Positions 1 to 8,485 of a stretch of 38,453 nt of DNA are shown here, in pieces. Under the pieces are notes generated by a model, which worked only from the letters and a program-made list of their open reading frames with translations, did no database searches and was not told the DNA's origin. Numbering within the stretch: position 1 is the stretch's first letter; each line of letters begins with the position of its first letter. Made by a program: the position numbers and the translations under genes. Origin of the DNA: Bog-159 sp049511415 (GTDB taxonomy: Bacteria > Acidobacteriota > Terriglobia > Bryobacterales > Bryobacteraceae); assembly GCA_049511415.1 (NCBI GenBank), contig JBEKYC010000067.1, forward strand, positions 1 through 38,453. Reading direction: 5' to 3'.

Positions 1-83
1 GGGTCGACTTCGAACGGGATGCGCCGGAGTTCCTGGTTCTTCTCCAGCGCGGCGATGAACTCGCGCAGATCGGTGTAGGCCAT
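1..83 (-). CDS. UbiD-family decarboxylase, N-terminal fragment (cut by window edge)
   Basis: Only the first 27 codons are inside the window, read leftward from the ATG at 81-83. The visible start, MAYTDLREFIAALEKN then QELRRI, matches the usual opening of UbiD-type prenylated-FMN decarboxylases, such as 4-hydroxy-3-polyprenylbenzoate or menaquinone-pathway decarboxylases. No catalytic residues are in view, so the substrate cannot be told. A weak AGGA lies about nine bases before the start. The gene diverges from fabG across a 61-base region that must hold promoters for both. The identification rests on a short N-terminal resemblance and could be wrong in detail. Confidence 0.65.
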   Translation of the reverse strand, partial: MAYTDLREFIAALEKNQELRRIPFEVD

Positions 84-101
84 AACGGGGGTCCTACTTT
101 C

Positions 102-140
102 TACTATGATTGAAGTTCACGCACAAATCATCTGAGGAGA
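102..140 (+). promoter_or_regulatory. Candidate promoter -10 and ribosome binding site of fabG
   Basis: TACTAT at 102-107 fits a -10 hexamer and would start a transcript near 114. GAGGAGA at 134-140 is a good Shine-Dalgarno sequence four bases before the fabG ATG at 145. No convincing -35 element is visible, so the promoter part is weak while the ribosome binding site is strong. Confidence 0.4.
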
Positions 141-144
141 GATC

Positions 145-879
145 ATGTTTAATCGAGTGGCATTCGTCACGGGCGCCAGCCGCGGCATCGGCCGGGAGAT
201 CGCTCTGACGCTGTGCCGCGCCGGTTTCGATATCGCGGTGGCTTCACCGGAGATCGAAAAAAACGAAGAAGTCGCGGAGAAGATCCGGGCTTGCAGCGGG
301 CAGGCTCTGACGGTGAATCTGGACCTGCTATCGTACGATTCCATCCGGGACGGATTCGCCAAGGCGATCCAGCATTTCGGCCGTCTGGATGTGCTGGTGA
401 ACAACGCTGGCGTCACGCGCGACGGCCTGGCCGTGCGCATGAAGCGCGAGGATTGGGATCGCGTGCTGCAAATCAACCTCCACGGTGCGTTCTTCGCCAT
501 CCAGCAAGTGCTGCCCACCATGATGAAGCAGCGCTACGGGCGCATCATCAACATCGCCTCGGTAGTGGGCGAGTGCGGCAACGCCGGCCAGGCGAACTAC
601 GTCGCGTCGAAGGCGGGAATCATTGGGTTGACGAAGGCGCTGGCGCAGGAGATGGCGGCGCGCGAAATTACGGTGAATGCGGTGGCGCCGGGATTTATCG
701 AAACCGATATGACGGCGGTTCTGACGGACGAAGTGAAGGCAAAACTGCTGGCGCAGGTGCCGCTGCGGCGGCTGGGGCGCCCGGACGAGATTGCCTCGGC
801 GGTGCGCTTTCTGGCCAGCGACGAGGCGGGGTACATTACCGGGCATGTGTTGAACGTCAACGGCGGGATGTATATGTAA
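145..879 (+). CDS. fabG: 3-oxoacyl-ACP reductase-type short-chain dehydrogenase (FabG-like)
   Basis: This is a 244-residue classical short-chain dehydrogenase, the usual FabG length. The NAD(P)-binding motif TGASRGIG is at residues 9-16 and NNAG at 86-89. The catalytic tetrad is complete: N111, S139, Y152 and K156. The start is fixed by a strong GAGGAGA ribosome binding site. FabG reduces 3-oxoacyl-ACP with NADPH in cytosolic fatty acid synthesis, but many FabG-like paralogs act on other substrates. No fab genes are adjacent here; the next gene is an amidase whose ATG shares one base with this stop codon (TAATG). Reductase activity is therefore well supported and the fatty-acid role is only likely. 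Confidence 0.85.
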   Translation: MFNRVAFVTGASRGIGREIALTLCRAGFDIAVASPEIEKNEEVAEKIRACSGQALTVNLDLLSYDSIRDGFAKAIQHFGRLDVLVNNAGVTRDGLAVRMKREDWDRVLQINLHGAFFAIQQVLPTMMKQRYGRIINIASVVGECGNAGQANYVASKAGIIGLTKALAQEMAAREITVNAVAPGFIETDMTAVLTDEVKAKLLAQVPLRRLGRPDEIASAVRFLASDEAGYITGHVLNVNGGMYM

Positions 880-2333
880 TGGAGATCACCCGCCGCCAAC
901 TTGCCGGCGCCCTGGCGCTGTCGCCCTTCCTCAGCCGCTTGCCGCGGGCCCGCGCCGCTGCCGGTTTCGATTCCGATTTCGGCAGCGCATCGGACGCCGC
1001 CCGCGCCATCCGCACGGGGACTATTTCCTCGCGGGAACTGACCGCGCATGTCTTCGCGCGCGTTCGCAAATACAATCCGCGCGTCAATGCCTTCGTCACG
1101 CTGGTGGAGGATCAGGCGATGGCGCGCGCGCGTTCCGCCGACGAGGCACAGGCGCAGGGCAGACCCCTGGGACCACTGCACGGCGTGCCCATCCTGATGA
1201 AGGACGATAAGCAGACCGCCGGCATCCGCTCCACGTGCGGCGCCAAGATGTACGCCAACAACGTGCCGAAGGAGAACGCTCCGGCCGTGCAGCGGCTTTT
1301 GGATGCCGGCGCCATTATCGTGGGCAAGACCAACCTACCGGAATGGGCTTCCGATTTTCAGAGCTACAACGAAGTGGCCGGCACCACCAATAATCCCTGG
1401 AATCTGGAGCGGACGCCGGGCGGGTCCACGGGCGGAGGCGCGGCGGCGCTGGCCTGCGGCATGGGATTTTTGGAACTGGGCAGCGACATCGGCGGATCCA
1501 TCCGCACGCCTTCGCATTTCTGCGGCGTTTTCGGCCACAAGCCGACTATTGACTTGATTTCCGATGCGGGCTTCGTGGAGCCGCCCAACGCCAATCCGGC
1601 GCCGGACCGGTTGTCGGTAAACGGGCCGCTGGCGCGCAGCCCGCGAGATCTGCTGCTGGCGCTCGAGATCGCGGGCGGACCGTCCGGCCCGGAACGCATC
1701 GCATACACCTGGAAACTGCCGCCGGCTCGCGGCGCGCAATGGCGCGATTACAGGCTGGGTTACGTGGTGGACGATCCGTTCTGCCCGGTGACACCCGCCG
1801 TGCGCCAGCAGTTGGAGAGGGCGATCGACGCTCTGGGGAAAGCCGGTGCGCGGCTGGAGCAGGGCTGGCCGGCGGGAATGCGCACCCAGGAATGGTACGG
1901 CGCCTACTTCACCATGCTGGGCGCGGCGGTGCTGCCCAACGACGCGACCACGCACCGGGCGTGGGGCACGGCGGTGGGCGCACAGGCGGCCGCTCGACGA
2001 TTCTGGGCGGAGTACTTCCGGGACCACGATGCTTTCCTGATGCCGGTGGATTTTGTGACGGCGTTTCCGCACGATCACAGCCCCGATATGATGGCGCGCC
2101 AGATCGCCACTCCGGCGGGACCGCGTCCGTATCTGGATATGCTGAAGTGGATCTTTCACGCGACATTCACGGGTAACCCGGCGACGGTGTGCCCGGTGGG
2201 GCGGACAGCCGAGGGGCTACCCTGCGGGATGCAGATTTTGGGCCCGTTTTTGGAGGACGCCACGCCAATCGACCTGGCCGGGCGCATTGCCGGCATTACC
2301 GGCGGCTTTGCGGCGCCGCCGCTGGCGAGCTAG
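879..2333 (+). CDS. Exported amidase (amidase signature family)
   Basis: The product has 484 residues when started at the ATG that overlaps the fabG stop. An open frame extends further upstream but lies inside fabG. The N-terminus (TRRQLAG, then a hydrophobic stretch ending near RARAAAG) looks like a twin-arginine or Sec export signal. The Ser-cisSer-Lys triad of the family is visible: K108 in PILMKDD, S183 in GGSTGGG and S207 in SDIGGSIR, followed by GHKPT. These enzymes hydrolyse carboxamides, and the substrate cannot be predicted. The usual second serine of GGSSGG is threonine here, a non-catalytic position. Overlap with fabG suggests translational coupling. A second exported amidase lies at 28314-29828. 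Confidence 0.85.
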   Translation: MEITRRQLAGALALSPFLSRLPRARAAAGFDSDFGSASDAARAIRTGTISSRELTAHVFARVRKYNPRVNAFVTLVEDQAMARARSADEAQAQGRPLGPLHGVPILMKDDKQTAGIRSTCGAKMYANNVPKENAPAVQRLLDAGAIIVGKTNLPEWASDFQSYNEVAGTTNNPWNLERTPGGSTGGGAAALACGMGFLELGSDIGGSIRTPSHFCGVFGHKPTIDLISDAGFVEPPNANPAPDRLSVNGPLARSPRDLLLALEIAGGPSGPERIAYTWKLPPARGAQWRDYRLGYVVDDPFCPVTPAVRQQLERAIDALGKAGARLEQGWPAGMRTQEWYGAYFTMLGAAVLPNDATTHRAWGTAVGAQAAARRFWAEYFRDHDAFLMPVDFVTAFPHDHSPDMMARQIATPAGPRPYLDMLKWIFHATFTGNPATVCPVGRTAEGLPCGMQILGPFLEDATPIDLAGRIAGITGGFAAPPLAS

Positions 2334-2411
2334 GGACCCGCTACCGTTGGGATCGCCTTGTGTTTTGCCTGCGGCGTATGGTACTGTCTAACTCTATCTG
2401 GGAAAAATACC

Positions 2412-2672
2412 ATGGCATACGTAATAGCAGAACCCTGTATTGGAACCAAAGACACCGCGTGTGTGGACGCCTGTCCGGTGGATTGCATTCATCCTAAGAA
2501 GGATGAACCCAACCACGCCGAAGCCGAATTGCTGTATATCGATCCGGTCGAGTGCATCGATTGCGGCGCCTGCGTGCCGGTCTGTCCGGTTTCGGCGATT
2601 TTCGCGTTGGACGATCTGCCGGAAAAATGGTCCGACTTTACGGCCAAGAACGCCGCCTACTACGGGCGCTAA
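2412..2672 (+). CDS. Seven-iron (3Fe-4S/4Fe-4S) ferredoxin
   Basis: This is an 86-residue cytosolic electron carrier. The cysteine spacing matches Azotobacter-type seven-iron ferredoxins: C9, C17 and C58 for a 3Fe-4S cluster, and C21, C48, C51 and C54 for a 4Fe-4S cluster, with C25 as the extra free cysteine. Compared with the Azotobacter spacing there are about nine extra residues between the two cysteine groups (around residues 29-38). The ATG at 2412 gives the standard MAYVIAEPCIG start, and the open frame upstream to 2358 is not family-like. No partner oxidoreductase is nearby. Its stop codon directly abuts the stop of the opposing glucan enzyme. Confidence 0.9.
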   Translation: MAYVIAEPCIGTKDTACVDACPVDCIHPKKDEPNHAEAELLYIDPVECIDCGACVPVCPVSAIFALDDLPEKWSDFTAKNAAYYGR

Positions 2673-4559
2673 CTACCGCTTCCGGAAAATCAGAACCGAC
2701 CACTGCGGCAGCCGTATGTAAAAGCGGCCGTCCGGCTGGACGACCAGGTCTGCCAGGTAGTTGCCGGAGTCGTTCCATCCGCCATATTGGGGCGCCTGCG
2801 AGTTGAAAATCTCCTCCCAGGAGTCGCCCGTGCCGCCGATATTCACGCCGTATTCCGGCTGATCCCACTGGTTGTCGCTCAGGTTCACGACCGTCATCAG
2901 CACGTTGCCGCCGTCATCCCATCTCAGGAAGCCCAGCACGTTATTTGTCGGGTCCATGTGCGGCATGCTGGGGCCGTTATCGGTGCGCAGCGCCGGATTG
3001 TTCCAGCGTACGTTGTTGGCGTCCGTCACCAGGTTGCGCATGGCCATGCCTGTAGGGTCGCCGGCGATGGCCCATTCGAAGCGATGATCGCCGAAGGGAT
3101 CGAGCGCCGGATTCCAGTAGCCATAGTGATGCACCTCGGTGCCCATGAACATCATGGGCGTGCCGGGGATGGCGATATTGAGAGCCCATCCCATGCGCGC
3201 CTGGGCCAGGGCGTACCAGTTCTGCCGGCCCGTAACCGCGCCGCCGATCAGCTCCACGAAATAGCGGTTCTCGCGCAGGTCGCCAGGGCCGGGTTTGTCC
3301 CATACCCATACGCGATTCGTGTTATCGAACTCCCACTGATTGAAGATCTGGTCGTGCGAGCCCAGCGGGTAGCGGATGGCGCTCCATGCCGTGGGAAAAC
3401 CGAAGCGGGAAGTCAGGGCTTGGAGCTGCGCCAAGCTTCGTTCGGTGACGGCGCGCGCAAAGGCGAACGGGCTGTTCATGTCCCACATGCCGCGAAAGCC
3501 GATTTGCCCGAAAATGTAATCGGGGGCGTTGTCCTCGGCGTAAATGAACTTATCGGGATAACGCGCGACCAGCGTTTGCACGATGGCCTGCAAACCGCCG
3601 GCGCTGAAGTTGACGGCGGAATCGAAGCGCAGGCCGTCGGCGTGGTATTCGTCGAACCACATGGCGGCGTTTTCGATGAAGAAGCGCTGCACATCCGGAG
3701 AGTCGTGGTCGGGGCGGCGGCCGAAGCCGGTCTCGACCGTGCTGAAGTAGATGCCGCCGCCGGTGGTGGCGTCGCTTACGTCGGTACGGTGATCGTTGTT
3801 GCCGTCGAACTGCCAGGTGTTGTCGACCGTGTCCATGTGGTTGTAGACAACGTCAAAAAAGACTGCCAGCCCGCGCTGATGACAAGCATCCACCAGCGCC
3901 CGGAGATCGTCAGGGGCGCCATAGAGCAGCTCCGGTGCATAGTAATTGCTGGGATTGTACGCCTCGCCTTCACTGCCGCGATACTCGCCGTTGGGCAGGA
4001 ATTGCACGGCATTGAAATTCAGCGACCGGATGTAATCGAGTTTGGTTCCCACGTCCGCGAACGTGGCCGTGGAGCCGTTCGTGTCCGTGGAGACGGGAAG
4101 GCCGTCGCTCTTGCCGGCGAAGGAGCCCACGTGCGCCTGGTAGAGGATGAAGTTCTGGAACTGCGGCGTGCTGAACGGCGCCTGGAAAGTGTAAGTGGAG
4201 GGGTTGACTATCAGCGCCGGCAACTTTGGATCGGAGGAGGTGACCTGCCGGGCGCAGGGATCCGTGCGCAACAAAGGCAGCCCGCCGGGGTCGAAGACAT
4301 CGCCGCCTTTGTTTTGGACTGAGAATTGATACAAGTGACCGGCCGCGGCCCCGGATATGTCCGCGGACCAATATGCGTTGTTCGCGGCGTCCGGTTGGAG
4401 CGCGAAGGACGATTGCGGAGACGACCCGTCAGGTTGTAGCAGAACCGTAACCGCGGAAGCGTTCGGCGCCCACACGCGGAATGACACGGATGCCAGATCG
4501 GCGGATAAGTTTGCGCCCAGGCTGGTAGTGGAGCTGGGTGCGGCAACGAGATTATACAT
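2673..4559 (-). CDS. GH13 alpha-amylase-family enzyme resembling 1,4-alpha-glucan branching enzyme
   Basis: The 628-residue protein has an N-terminal CBM48/E-set-like module (about 22-85), a TIM-barrel catalytic domain and a C-terminal beta domain (about 530-628). GH13 motifs are in order: FFDVVYNH at 234-241, GLRFDSAV with nucleophile D313, YAEDNAP with acid/base E342, and GSHDQ with H402-D403. The HDQ form and the CBM48 domain favour a branching-type or related alpha-glucan enzyme over a simple amylase. No signal peptide is seen, so it is probably cytosolic. GGAGGT eight bases before the ATG supports the start. No glycogen genes are adjacent. The stop abuts the ferredoxin stop with no base between. 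Confidence 0.8.
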   Translation of the reverse strand: MYNLVAAPSSTTSLGANLSADLASVSFRVWAPNASAVTVLLQPDGSSPQSSFALQPDAANNAYWSADISGAAAGHLYQFSVQNKGGDVFDPGGLPLLRTDPCARQVTSSDPKLPALIVNPSTYTFQAPFSTPQFQNFILYQAHVGSFAGKSDGLPVSTDTNGSTATFADVGTKLDYIRSLNFNAVQFLPNGEYRGSEGEAYNPSNYYAPELLYGAPDDLRALVDACHQRGLAVFFDVVYNHMDTVDNTWQFDGNNDHRTDVSDATTGGGIYFSTVETGFGRRPDHDSPDVQRFFIENAAMWFDEYHADGLRFDSAVNFSAGGLQAIVQTLVARYPDKFIYAEDNAPDYIFGQIGFRGMWDMNSPFAFARAVTERSLAQLQALTSRFGFPTAWSAIRYPLGSHDQIFNQWEFDNTNRVWVWDKPGPGDLRENRYFVELIGGAVTGRQNWYALAQARMGWALNIAIPGTPMMFMGTEVHHYGYWNPALDPFGDHRFEWAIAGDPTGMAMRNLVTDANNVRWNNPALRTDNGPSMPHMDPTNNVLGFLRWDDGGNVLMTVVNLSDNQWDQPEYGVNIGGTGDSWEEIFNSQAPQYGGWNDSGNYLADLVVQPDGRFYIRLPQWSVLIFRKR

Positions 4560-4581
4560 GGCGGGGGACCTCCGGAGTTGG

Positions 4582-4624
4582 CGCTTTTGGCGTTCTCTAG
4601 ATAGTGCAAGGGAGCGCCAAAGCG
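4582..4624 (-). other. Imperfect inverted repeat upstream of the GH13 gene
   Basis: CGCTTTTGGCG (4582-4592) can pair with CGCCAAAGCG (4615-4624) with one bulged T around a 22-base loop. It sits between two minus-strand genes, just before the GGAGGT ribosome binding site of the GH13 gene. No T-tract follows, so it is not a classical terminator. It may be a leader hairpin or an operator. Confidence 0.3.
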
Positions 4625-4655
4625 TTTCACCGTGGGCCCGCGCCGCCGATCGCGA

Positions 4656-5612
4656 CTACGGCGTGGCGATGTAGCCGGTGGAATTGCAGGAACTATCCTG
4701 GTAATGGCCCACCATCACGCCCTTGTTGTTGATACCGCCGCCGCCGGTCTGAAAGGCCCCTGGAACATTCACGTGTTCGTACTTGCCGGCGGGAGTCAGA
4801 ATGAACCCGTGCTCGTTAAACGAGGTGTCCCAATAATGGCCGGACATTTCTTCCTTGCTATTGATGCCCAGGATGATTGTGCCGCCGGCGTTGCCGCCAC
4901 AGGGGAACGCGCCTAACACCGAGGCCGCTCCCGGGACATTAATTTCCGTGATTGTGCCACTGGGATTCCGTACCCAGCCGTGCGAGACGCCCGCGGAGTC
5001 GTTATAGTAGCCCACTGCGTATCCGGCGTCGTTCACCCCGGTGCAGACGGAGTCTGTGGAACCGTTCACGGCGAAGATGGTGACCGTGCCGCCGAAGCTG
5101 GTGAACGCGCTCAAGGTGGTGTAGGGTGGGGGATACACGAATCCGCAGAAGCCCGTCCCGCTGTCGTTAACGCCGTAGAGCGCGGTAGTGGTGTACTGGG
5201 GCTGGCCGGGGAGATTGTATGTTTTGAAAGTCCCGTTGCTTTCGCGAAAATAGCCCGAATACGTCAACGCAGCGTCGTCATAGAACTCACCCACGATGGT
5301 GCCGCCCTGGTTGATCTGGCTGGCGATGGTATATCCGGGCGAACCCGTGTCGCCCGGGTCGGAAAAACTGGTCACCGTGCCGTCCGTGGCTCGCAGGAAT
5401 CCCTTGTAGTCTCCCGCCGAGTCGGTATAGTAACCCGATATGGCGCCGGGCGTATTGATGGATTCGACGCCCAAGTCCACGGCGCCGGATATGGTGAAGG
5501 TGGAAAACGTGAAACCGGCGTTGCTCTCCTGCGCCGTTCCCGGCGAGGCGGCCAGCATCAAGAATGGCAGCGCGATGAACGCGCACCGGGGAGTGATCCG
5601 CGATAACTGCAT
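4656..5612 (-). CDS. Secreted protein with repeats of HAF-like type, function unknown
   Basis: The 318-residue protein has a clear Sec signal peptide, with a hydrophobic core around residues 10-22 and likely cleavage after PGTAQ. The mature part is a row of diverged repeats built on a glycine-rich unit like GYYTDSAGDYKGFL, GEFYDDAALTYSGYF, VGYYNDSAGVSHGWV, SGHYWDTSFNEHGFI and VGHYQDSSCNSTGYI. That pattern resembles the HAF extracellular repeat family, and I infer a beta-rich extracellular or envelope fold. No catalytic residues are recognisable. GGAGGG nine bases before the ATG is a good ribosome binding site. The GH13 gene follows 96 bases downstream on the same strand. Confidence 0.7.
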   Translation of the reverse strand: MQLSRITPRCAFIALPFLMLAASPGTAQESNAGFTFSTFTISGAVDLGVESINTPGAISGYYTDSAGDYKGFLRATDGTVTSFSDPGDTGSPGYTIASQINQGGTIVGEFYDDAALTYSGYFRESNGTFKTYNLPGQPQYTTTALYGVNDSGTGFCGFVYPPPYTTLSAFTSFGGTVTIFAVNGSTDSVCTGVNDAGYAVGYYNDSAGVSHGWVRNPSGTITEINVPGAASVLGAFPCGGNAGGTIILGINSKEEMSGHYWDTSFNEHGFILTPAGKYEHVNVPGAFQTGGGGINNKGVMVGHYQDSSCNSTGYIATP

Positions 5613-5696
5613 GTTTTTGTGCCCTCCGTAGTTTTCAATCTGCCTGGAATCCTATCCCAACGTTCGGGCGAAGTCAAGGTCTAAGGGGTGGGGGTA

Positions 5697-5737
5697 CGTC
5701 CCATAACCGTAAGGAAACAGATGTTTTATGAGGGACG
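5697..5737 (-). terminator. Possible hairpin after queD
   Basis: CGTCCCATAA (5697-5706) and TTATGAGGGACG (5726-5737) form an imperfect stem with a two-base bulge, starting five bases after the queD stop. No U-rich tail follows in the minus direction, so it is a weak candidate for ending the dinG-queD transcript. Confidence 0.3.
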
Positions 5738-5741
5738 GAGA

Positions 5742-6113
5742 TCACTCCCGGTAAATCGCGCTGGTGGTGTCGGTTTCCCAGATGCGCACCTGGCCCAACT
5801 GCGCGCCGTTGCCGGATTCCAGGCCGCTGCTGATTTCGTCGTAGAAATATTTGGCGATATTCTCCGCCGATGGATTGATCTGATCGAAGGGCGCCTGGTC
5901 GTTCAGAAACCGGTGGTCCAGCCGGTCTACCACGGCCGCCATCAGCTTCTTCACCGCCACGAAATCCACAAGAAGTCCGATGGAGTCGAGCGCGGGACCG
6001 CGGAAAGTCACCTGCACGCGATAGTTGTGGCCGTGCACGTTTTCGCACTTGCCGCGGTAGTTACGCAGCGCGTGCCCGGCGGCGAAAGTCTCTTCCACGG
6101 TAACTTCAAACAT
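5742..6113 (-). CDS. queD: 6-carboxy-5,6,7,8-tetrahydropterin synthase (QueD)
   Basis: The 123-residue protein is of usual QueD length. Zinc ligands H14, H27 and H29 are present in FAAGHAL and NVHGHNY. The catalytic cysteine is C23, with D66-H67 (DHRFLND) and E113 (WETDTTSAIY) completing the pattern. The family makes 6-carboxytetrahydropterin from dihydroneopterin triphosphate on the way to preQ0 and queuosine. The CxxxHGH form fits QueD better than eukaryotic 6-pyruvoyl-tetrahydropterin synthase. Its start overlaps the last eight bases of the dinG-like gene, which suggests translational coupling. No queC, queE or queF is in view. Confidence 0.9.
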   Translation of the reverse strand: MFEVTVEETFAAGHALRNYRGKCENVHGHNYRVQVTFRGPALDSIGLLVDFVAVKKLMAAVVDRLDHRFLNDQAPFDQINPSAENIAKYFYDEISSGLESGNGAQLGQVRIWETDTTSAIYRE

Positions 6114-8052
6114 CGAAAAACCTCTCCACGTCGGTAATATTCATGGTAAATCGGTAGTCCGGCAGGCTGTCGAAGAACACCTGGCCGTAGCGCTGCTTGG
6201 TCACGCGGTTGTCGAGCAGCACCAGGACGCCGCGGTCCGTGCGGCTGCGGATCAGGCGGCCGAAGCCCTGCTTCAGCGCGATGGCCGCTTGCGGCACCTG
6301 GTAATCGTAGAACGGCTCGCCGCCGTCGTTGCGCAGCTTCTGCACGCGCGCGCTGACGATCGGGTCGCTGGGCACGGCGAATGGCAGGCGGTCGATGATG
6401 ACGCAGCTTAACTGATCGCCCGGCACGTCCACGCCCTGCCAGAACGACGCCGTGGCGAACAGTACGCAATTGGGCGTGGTGCGGAATTCTTCGAGCAGCG
6501 CGCTGCGCGGTCCGGTGCCTTGCAGCAAAGTGGGATATTCGATATCGAGCGAGATGCGGTCGTGCATCAGGCGCATCTGCTGATAGCTGGTAAACAGGAC
6601 GAACGCCCGGCCGCGGCTGAGATTCAGCAACTGTGTGACTTCGCTCGCGGCCTCCTTGGCGAAGGCGGGATTGCGCGGATCGGGCAAATGCTGCGGCACA
6701 TATAAAAGGGCCTGCTGCTGGTATTGGAAGTGGCCGGGCACCACCAGCGTGCGCGCATGCGTGATCCCCAGGCGCTTCTTCACAAATTCGAAGCCGCCGG
6801 AGACAGCCAATGTGGCCGAGGTCAGGATGGCGGTGTCCACTTTGTCGAAGAGGCGCTCGCCCAGCAGCGGCGCCACGTCGATGGGGGTGGCCTGGAGGAA
6901 GAAACCGCGGCCGCGGCGTTCGATCCAGTAAACATAGGCCGGGTCGTCGCTTTCCAGCACGAAGCGCAGCGCCAGACCCAGTTCGTTGGTGCGGCGCTGC
7001 AGCGGGTTGACTTCTTCAGGCGGATTCTTCAGCAGCTTCAGGTGCGAGAAAATCAACTCCAGCGCGGCGCGCAAATCCTGATACATCTCTTCATTGCGCT
7101 GGACGAATTCGGCGCGGCCGGTGAAGGCGGCGCGCCCCTCCGGCGCCGGAAGCATCGAAAAGAGGCTGATGGCCAGTTCCTCGAAGCGGTCCAGGATGCG
7201 GTCGAGTTCCGCGGAGCCGAATTGCTTGGCGCGCGCCACGGCGGAGATATCGCGACGCAGCTCCTGGAAGCGGTAATTGCTGACCGAGACGCCGAAGTAC
7301 TGGCCGGCCACGTCTTCGATTTCGTGGGCTTCGTCGAACACCACGGCGTGGTATTCGGGCAGGATGCCGCCTTCCATGTCGCCATCTTCGAGCACCTCCT
7401 TCAGCGCCAGGTCGGCGAAGAAGAGGTGATGATTCACGATGACGATGTCGCTCGCCTGTGCGCGCTGATGCATCAGGGTGAGGAAGCAGCGCTCGAACTG
7501 CTTGCACTTCTGGCCGGTGCACAGATCGCTGCGCGCGTCCACCTTGGCCCAGGCAGTGGAGGATTCCGGCAGCTTCTTGATCTCCGCGCGGTCGCCGAAT
7601 TCGGTGGTCTTTTCCCAGGCCTCGATCACCTGAAAGTCGGCGACTTCTTCCAGGCCGGTGAGCACCGCCTCGCGCTCCGCATCGTAGATTTTCTGGCGGC
7701 AGGCGTAGTTGTTGCGGCCTTTCATGTAGCAGACGCGCAGGGGCCGCTCGAAATGTTGTTGCAGGAAGGGAATGTCTTTGAAGAAGAGTTGCTCCTGGAG
7801 GTTTTTGGTGCCGGTGGAGACGACGATGCGCTTGCCGGAGAGCAGCGCCGGAACCAGGTAGGCGAGCGTCTTGCCGGTGCCCGTGCCGGCCTCGACGATG
7901 AGGTGTTTTCTATCGGCTAAGGCGGATTCCACGGCTTCGGCCATCTCCAACTGTCCGGGACGGTATTCGTAATGGGGGTGCCATTTGGAAAGCGTGCCGT
8001 GGCGGGAGAAGAATTGGTGCACCGTGGATGCGGGTTTCACATCGGTGGACAT
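6106..8052 (-). CDS. dinG: DinG/XPD-family iron-sulfur ATP-dependent DNA helicase
   Basis: This is a 648-residue superfamily 2 helicase. Walker A EAGTGTGKT spans 54-62 and the DEAH box (VVFDEAHEIED) has D240-H243. Motif VI, QGFGRLIRSRTDRG, is near 595-608. Four cysteines, C118, C178, C183 and C189, lie between motifs I and II in the position of the 4Fe-4S domain of XPD/DinG helicases. These enzymes unwind DNA 5' to 3' and act in repair or in clearing R-loops and D-loops. YoaA-like paralogs look similar, so the exact ortholog is uncertain. It is the upstream member of an overlapping pair with queD. Confidence 0.88.
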   Translation of the reverse strand: MSTDVKPASTVHQFFSRHGTLSKWHPHYEYRPGQLEMAEAVESALADRKHLIVEAGTGTGKTLAYLVPALLSGKRIVVSTGTKNLQEQLFFKDIPFLQQHFERPLRVCYMKGRNNYACRQKIYDAEREAVLTGLEEVADFQVIEAWEKTTEFGDRAEIKKLPESSTAWAKVDARSDLCTGQKCKQFERCFLTLMHQRAQASDIVIVNHHLFFADLALKEVLEDGDMEGGILPEYHAVVFDEAHEIEDVAGQYFGVSVSNYRFQELRRDISAVARAKQFGSAELDRILDRFEELAISLFSMLPAPEGRAAFTGRAEFVQRNEEMYQDLRAALELIFSHLKLLKNPPEEVNPLQRRTNELGLALRFVLESDDPAYVYWIERRGRGFFLQATPIDVAPLLGERLFDKVDTAILTSATLAVSGGFEFVKKRLGITHARTLVVPGHFQYQQQALLYVPQHLPDPRNPAFAKEAASEVTQLLNLSRGRAFVLFTSYQQMRLMHDRISLDIEYPTLLQGTGPRSALLEEFRTTPNCVLFATASFWQGVDVPGDQLSCVIIDRLPFAVPSDPIVSARVQKLRNDGGEPFYDYQVPQAAIALKQGFGRLIRSRTDRGVLVLLDNRVTKQRYGQVFFDSLPDYRFTMNITDVERFFDV

Positions 8053-8101
8053 GCCGGGATGATTTGATTGTAACGTTAATAGGGCGGCGAATATGGATTG
8101 G

Positions 8102-8485
8102 CTACCAGGTTATGAGACGAAGACGGCGTATGGCCTGAAAGTGCCTGTCCCGGCTGACCAATGAAAAGTCGTTCTCGCGGGCAAGGGCGGCGATCCAGAG
8201 ATCGTTAGTGGGAATAGGATTACCGCTGGACTTGAGTTCCGATCGGATTTCCGCGTAACAACTGGCTGTCCCGGCTCCCACGGGCAGGATGAGGAACAGC
8301 CCTTGATGAGATTGCAGCCACGCTTCGTAGCGCGCCCGGAAACGCGACTGCCGGATACCGAACAGGTATTCACCCAGAACGATCGCTGGTATCGCCAGGT
8401 GCATTTCGGATAGGAGGATGTGGCGCAGAGCGGGATCGCCGTCGGTAAATGCCGACAAAGCGTTGGTGTCAAGGATCAGCGCCAT
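8102..8485 (-). CDS. vapC: PIN-domain ribonuclease toxin (VapC-like)
   Basis: The 127-residue single PIN domain starts MALILDTNAL. The acidic metal-binding set D6, E39, D95 and D113 is complete, so the nuclease should be active. VapC toxins cleave tRNA or rRNA and are held in check by the partner antitoxin. The ATG lies inside the last ten bases of the upstream ribbon-helix-helix gene, the usual antitoxin-first order with coupled translation. Forty-nine bases separate its upstream neighbour dinG's start (8052) from this stop. Confidence 0.85.
   Translation of the reverse strand: MALILDTNALSAFTDGDPALRHILLSEMHLAIPAIVLGEYLFGIRQSRFRARYEAWLQSHQGLFLILPVGAGTASCYAEIRSELKSSGNPIPTNDLWIAALARENDFSLVSRDRHFQAIRRLRLITW

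Noticed and set aside
213..878. Upstream extension of the first amidase to give 706 residues
   Set aside because: The extension lies inside fabG in another frame and is arginine/glycine-rich; the ATG at 879 gives a proper export signal.
2787..4322. A 511-codon plus-strand open frame
   Set aside because: It is the shadow of the GH13 gene, whose motifs are all on the minus strand.
4560..4655. Rho-independent terminator between the HAF-like gene and the GH13 gene
   Set aside because: The inverted repeat has a long loop and no T-tract on the minus strand, so I list it only as an inverted repeat.
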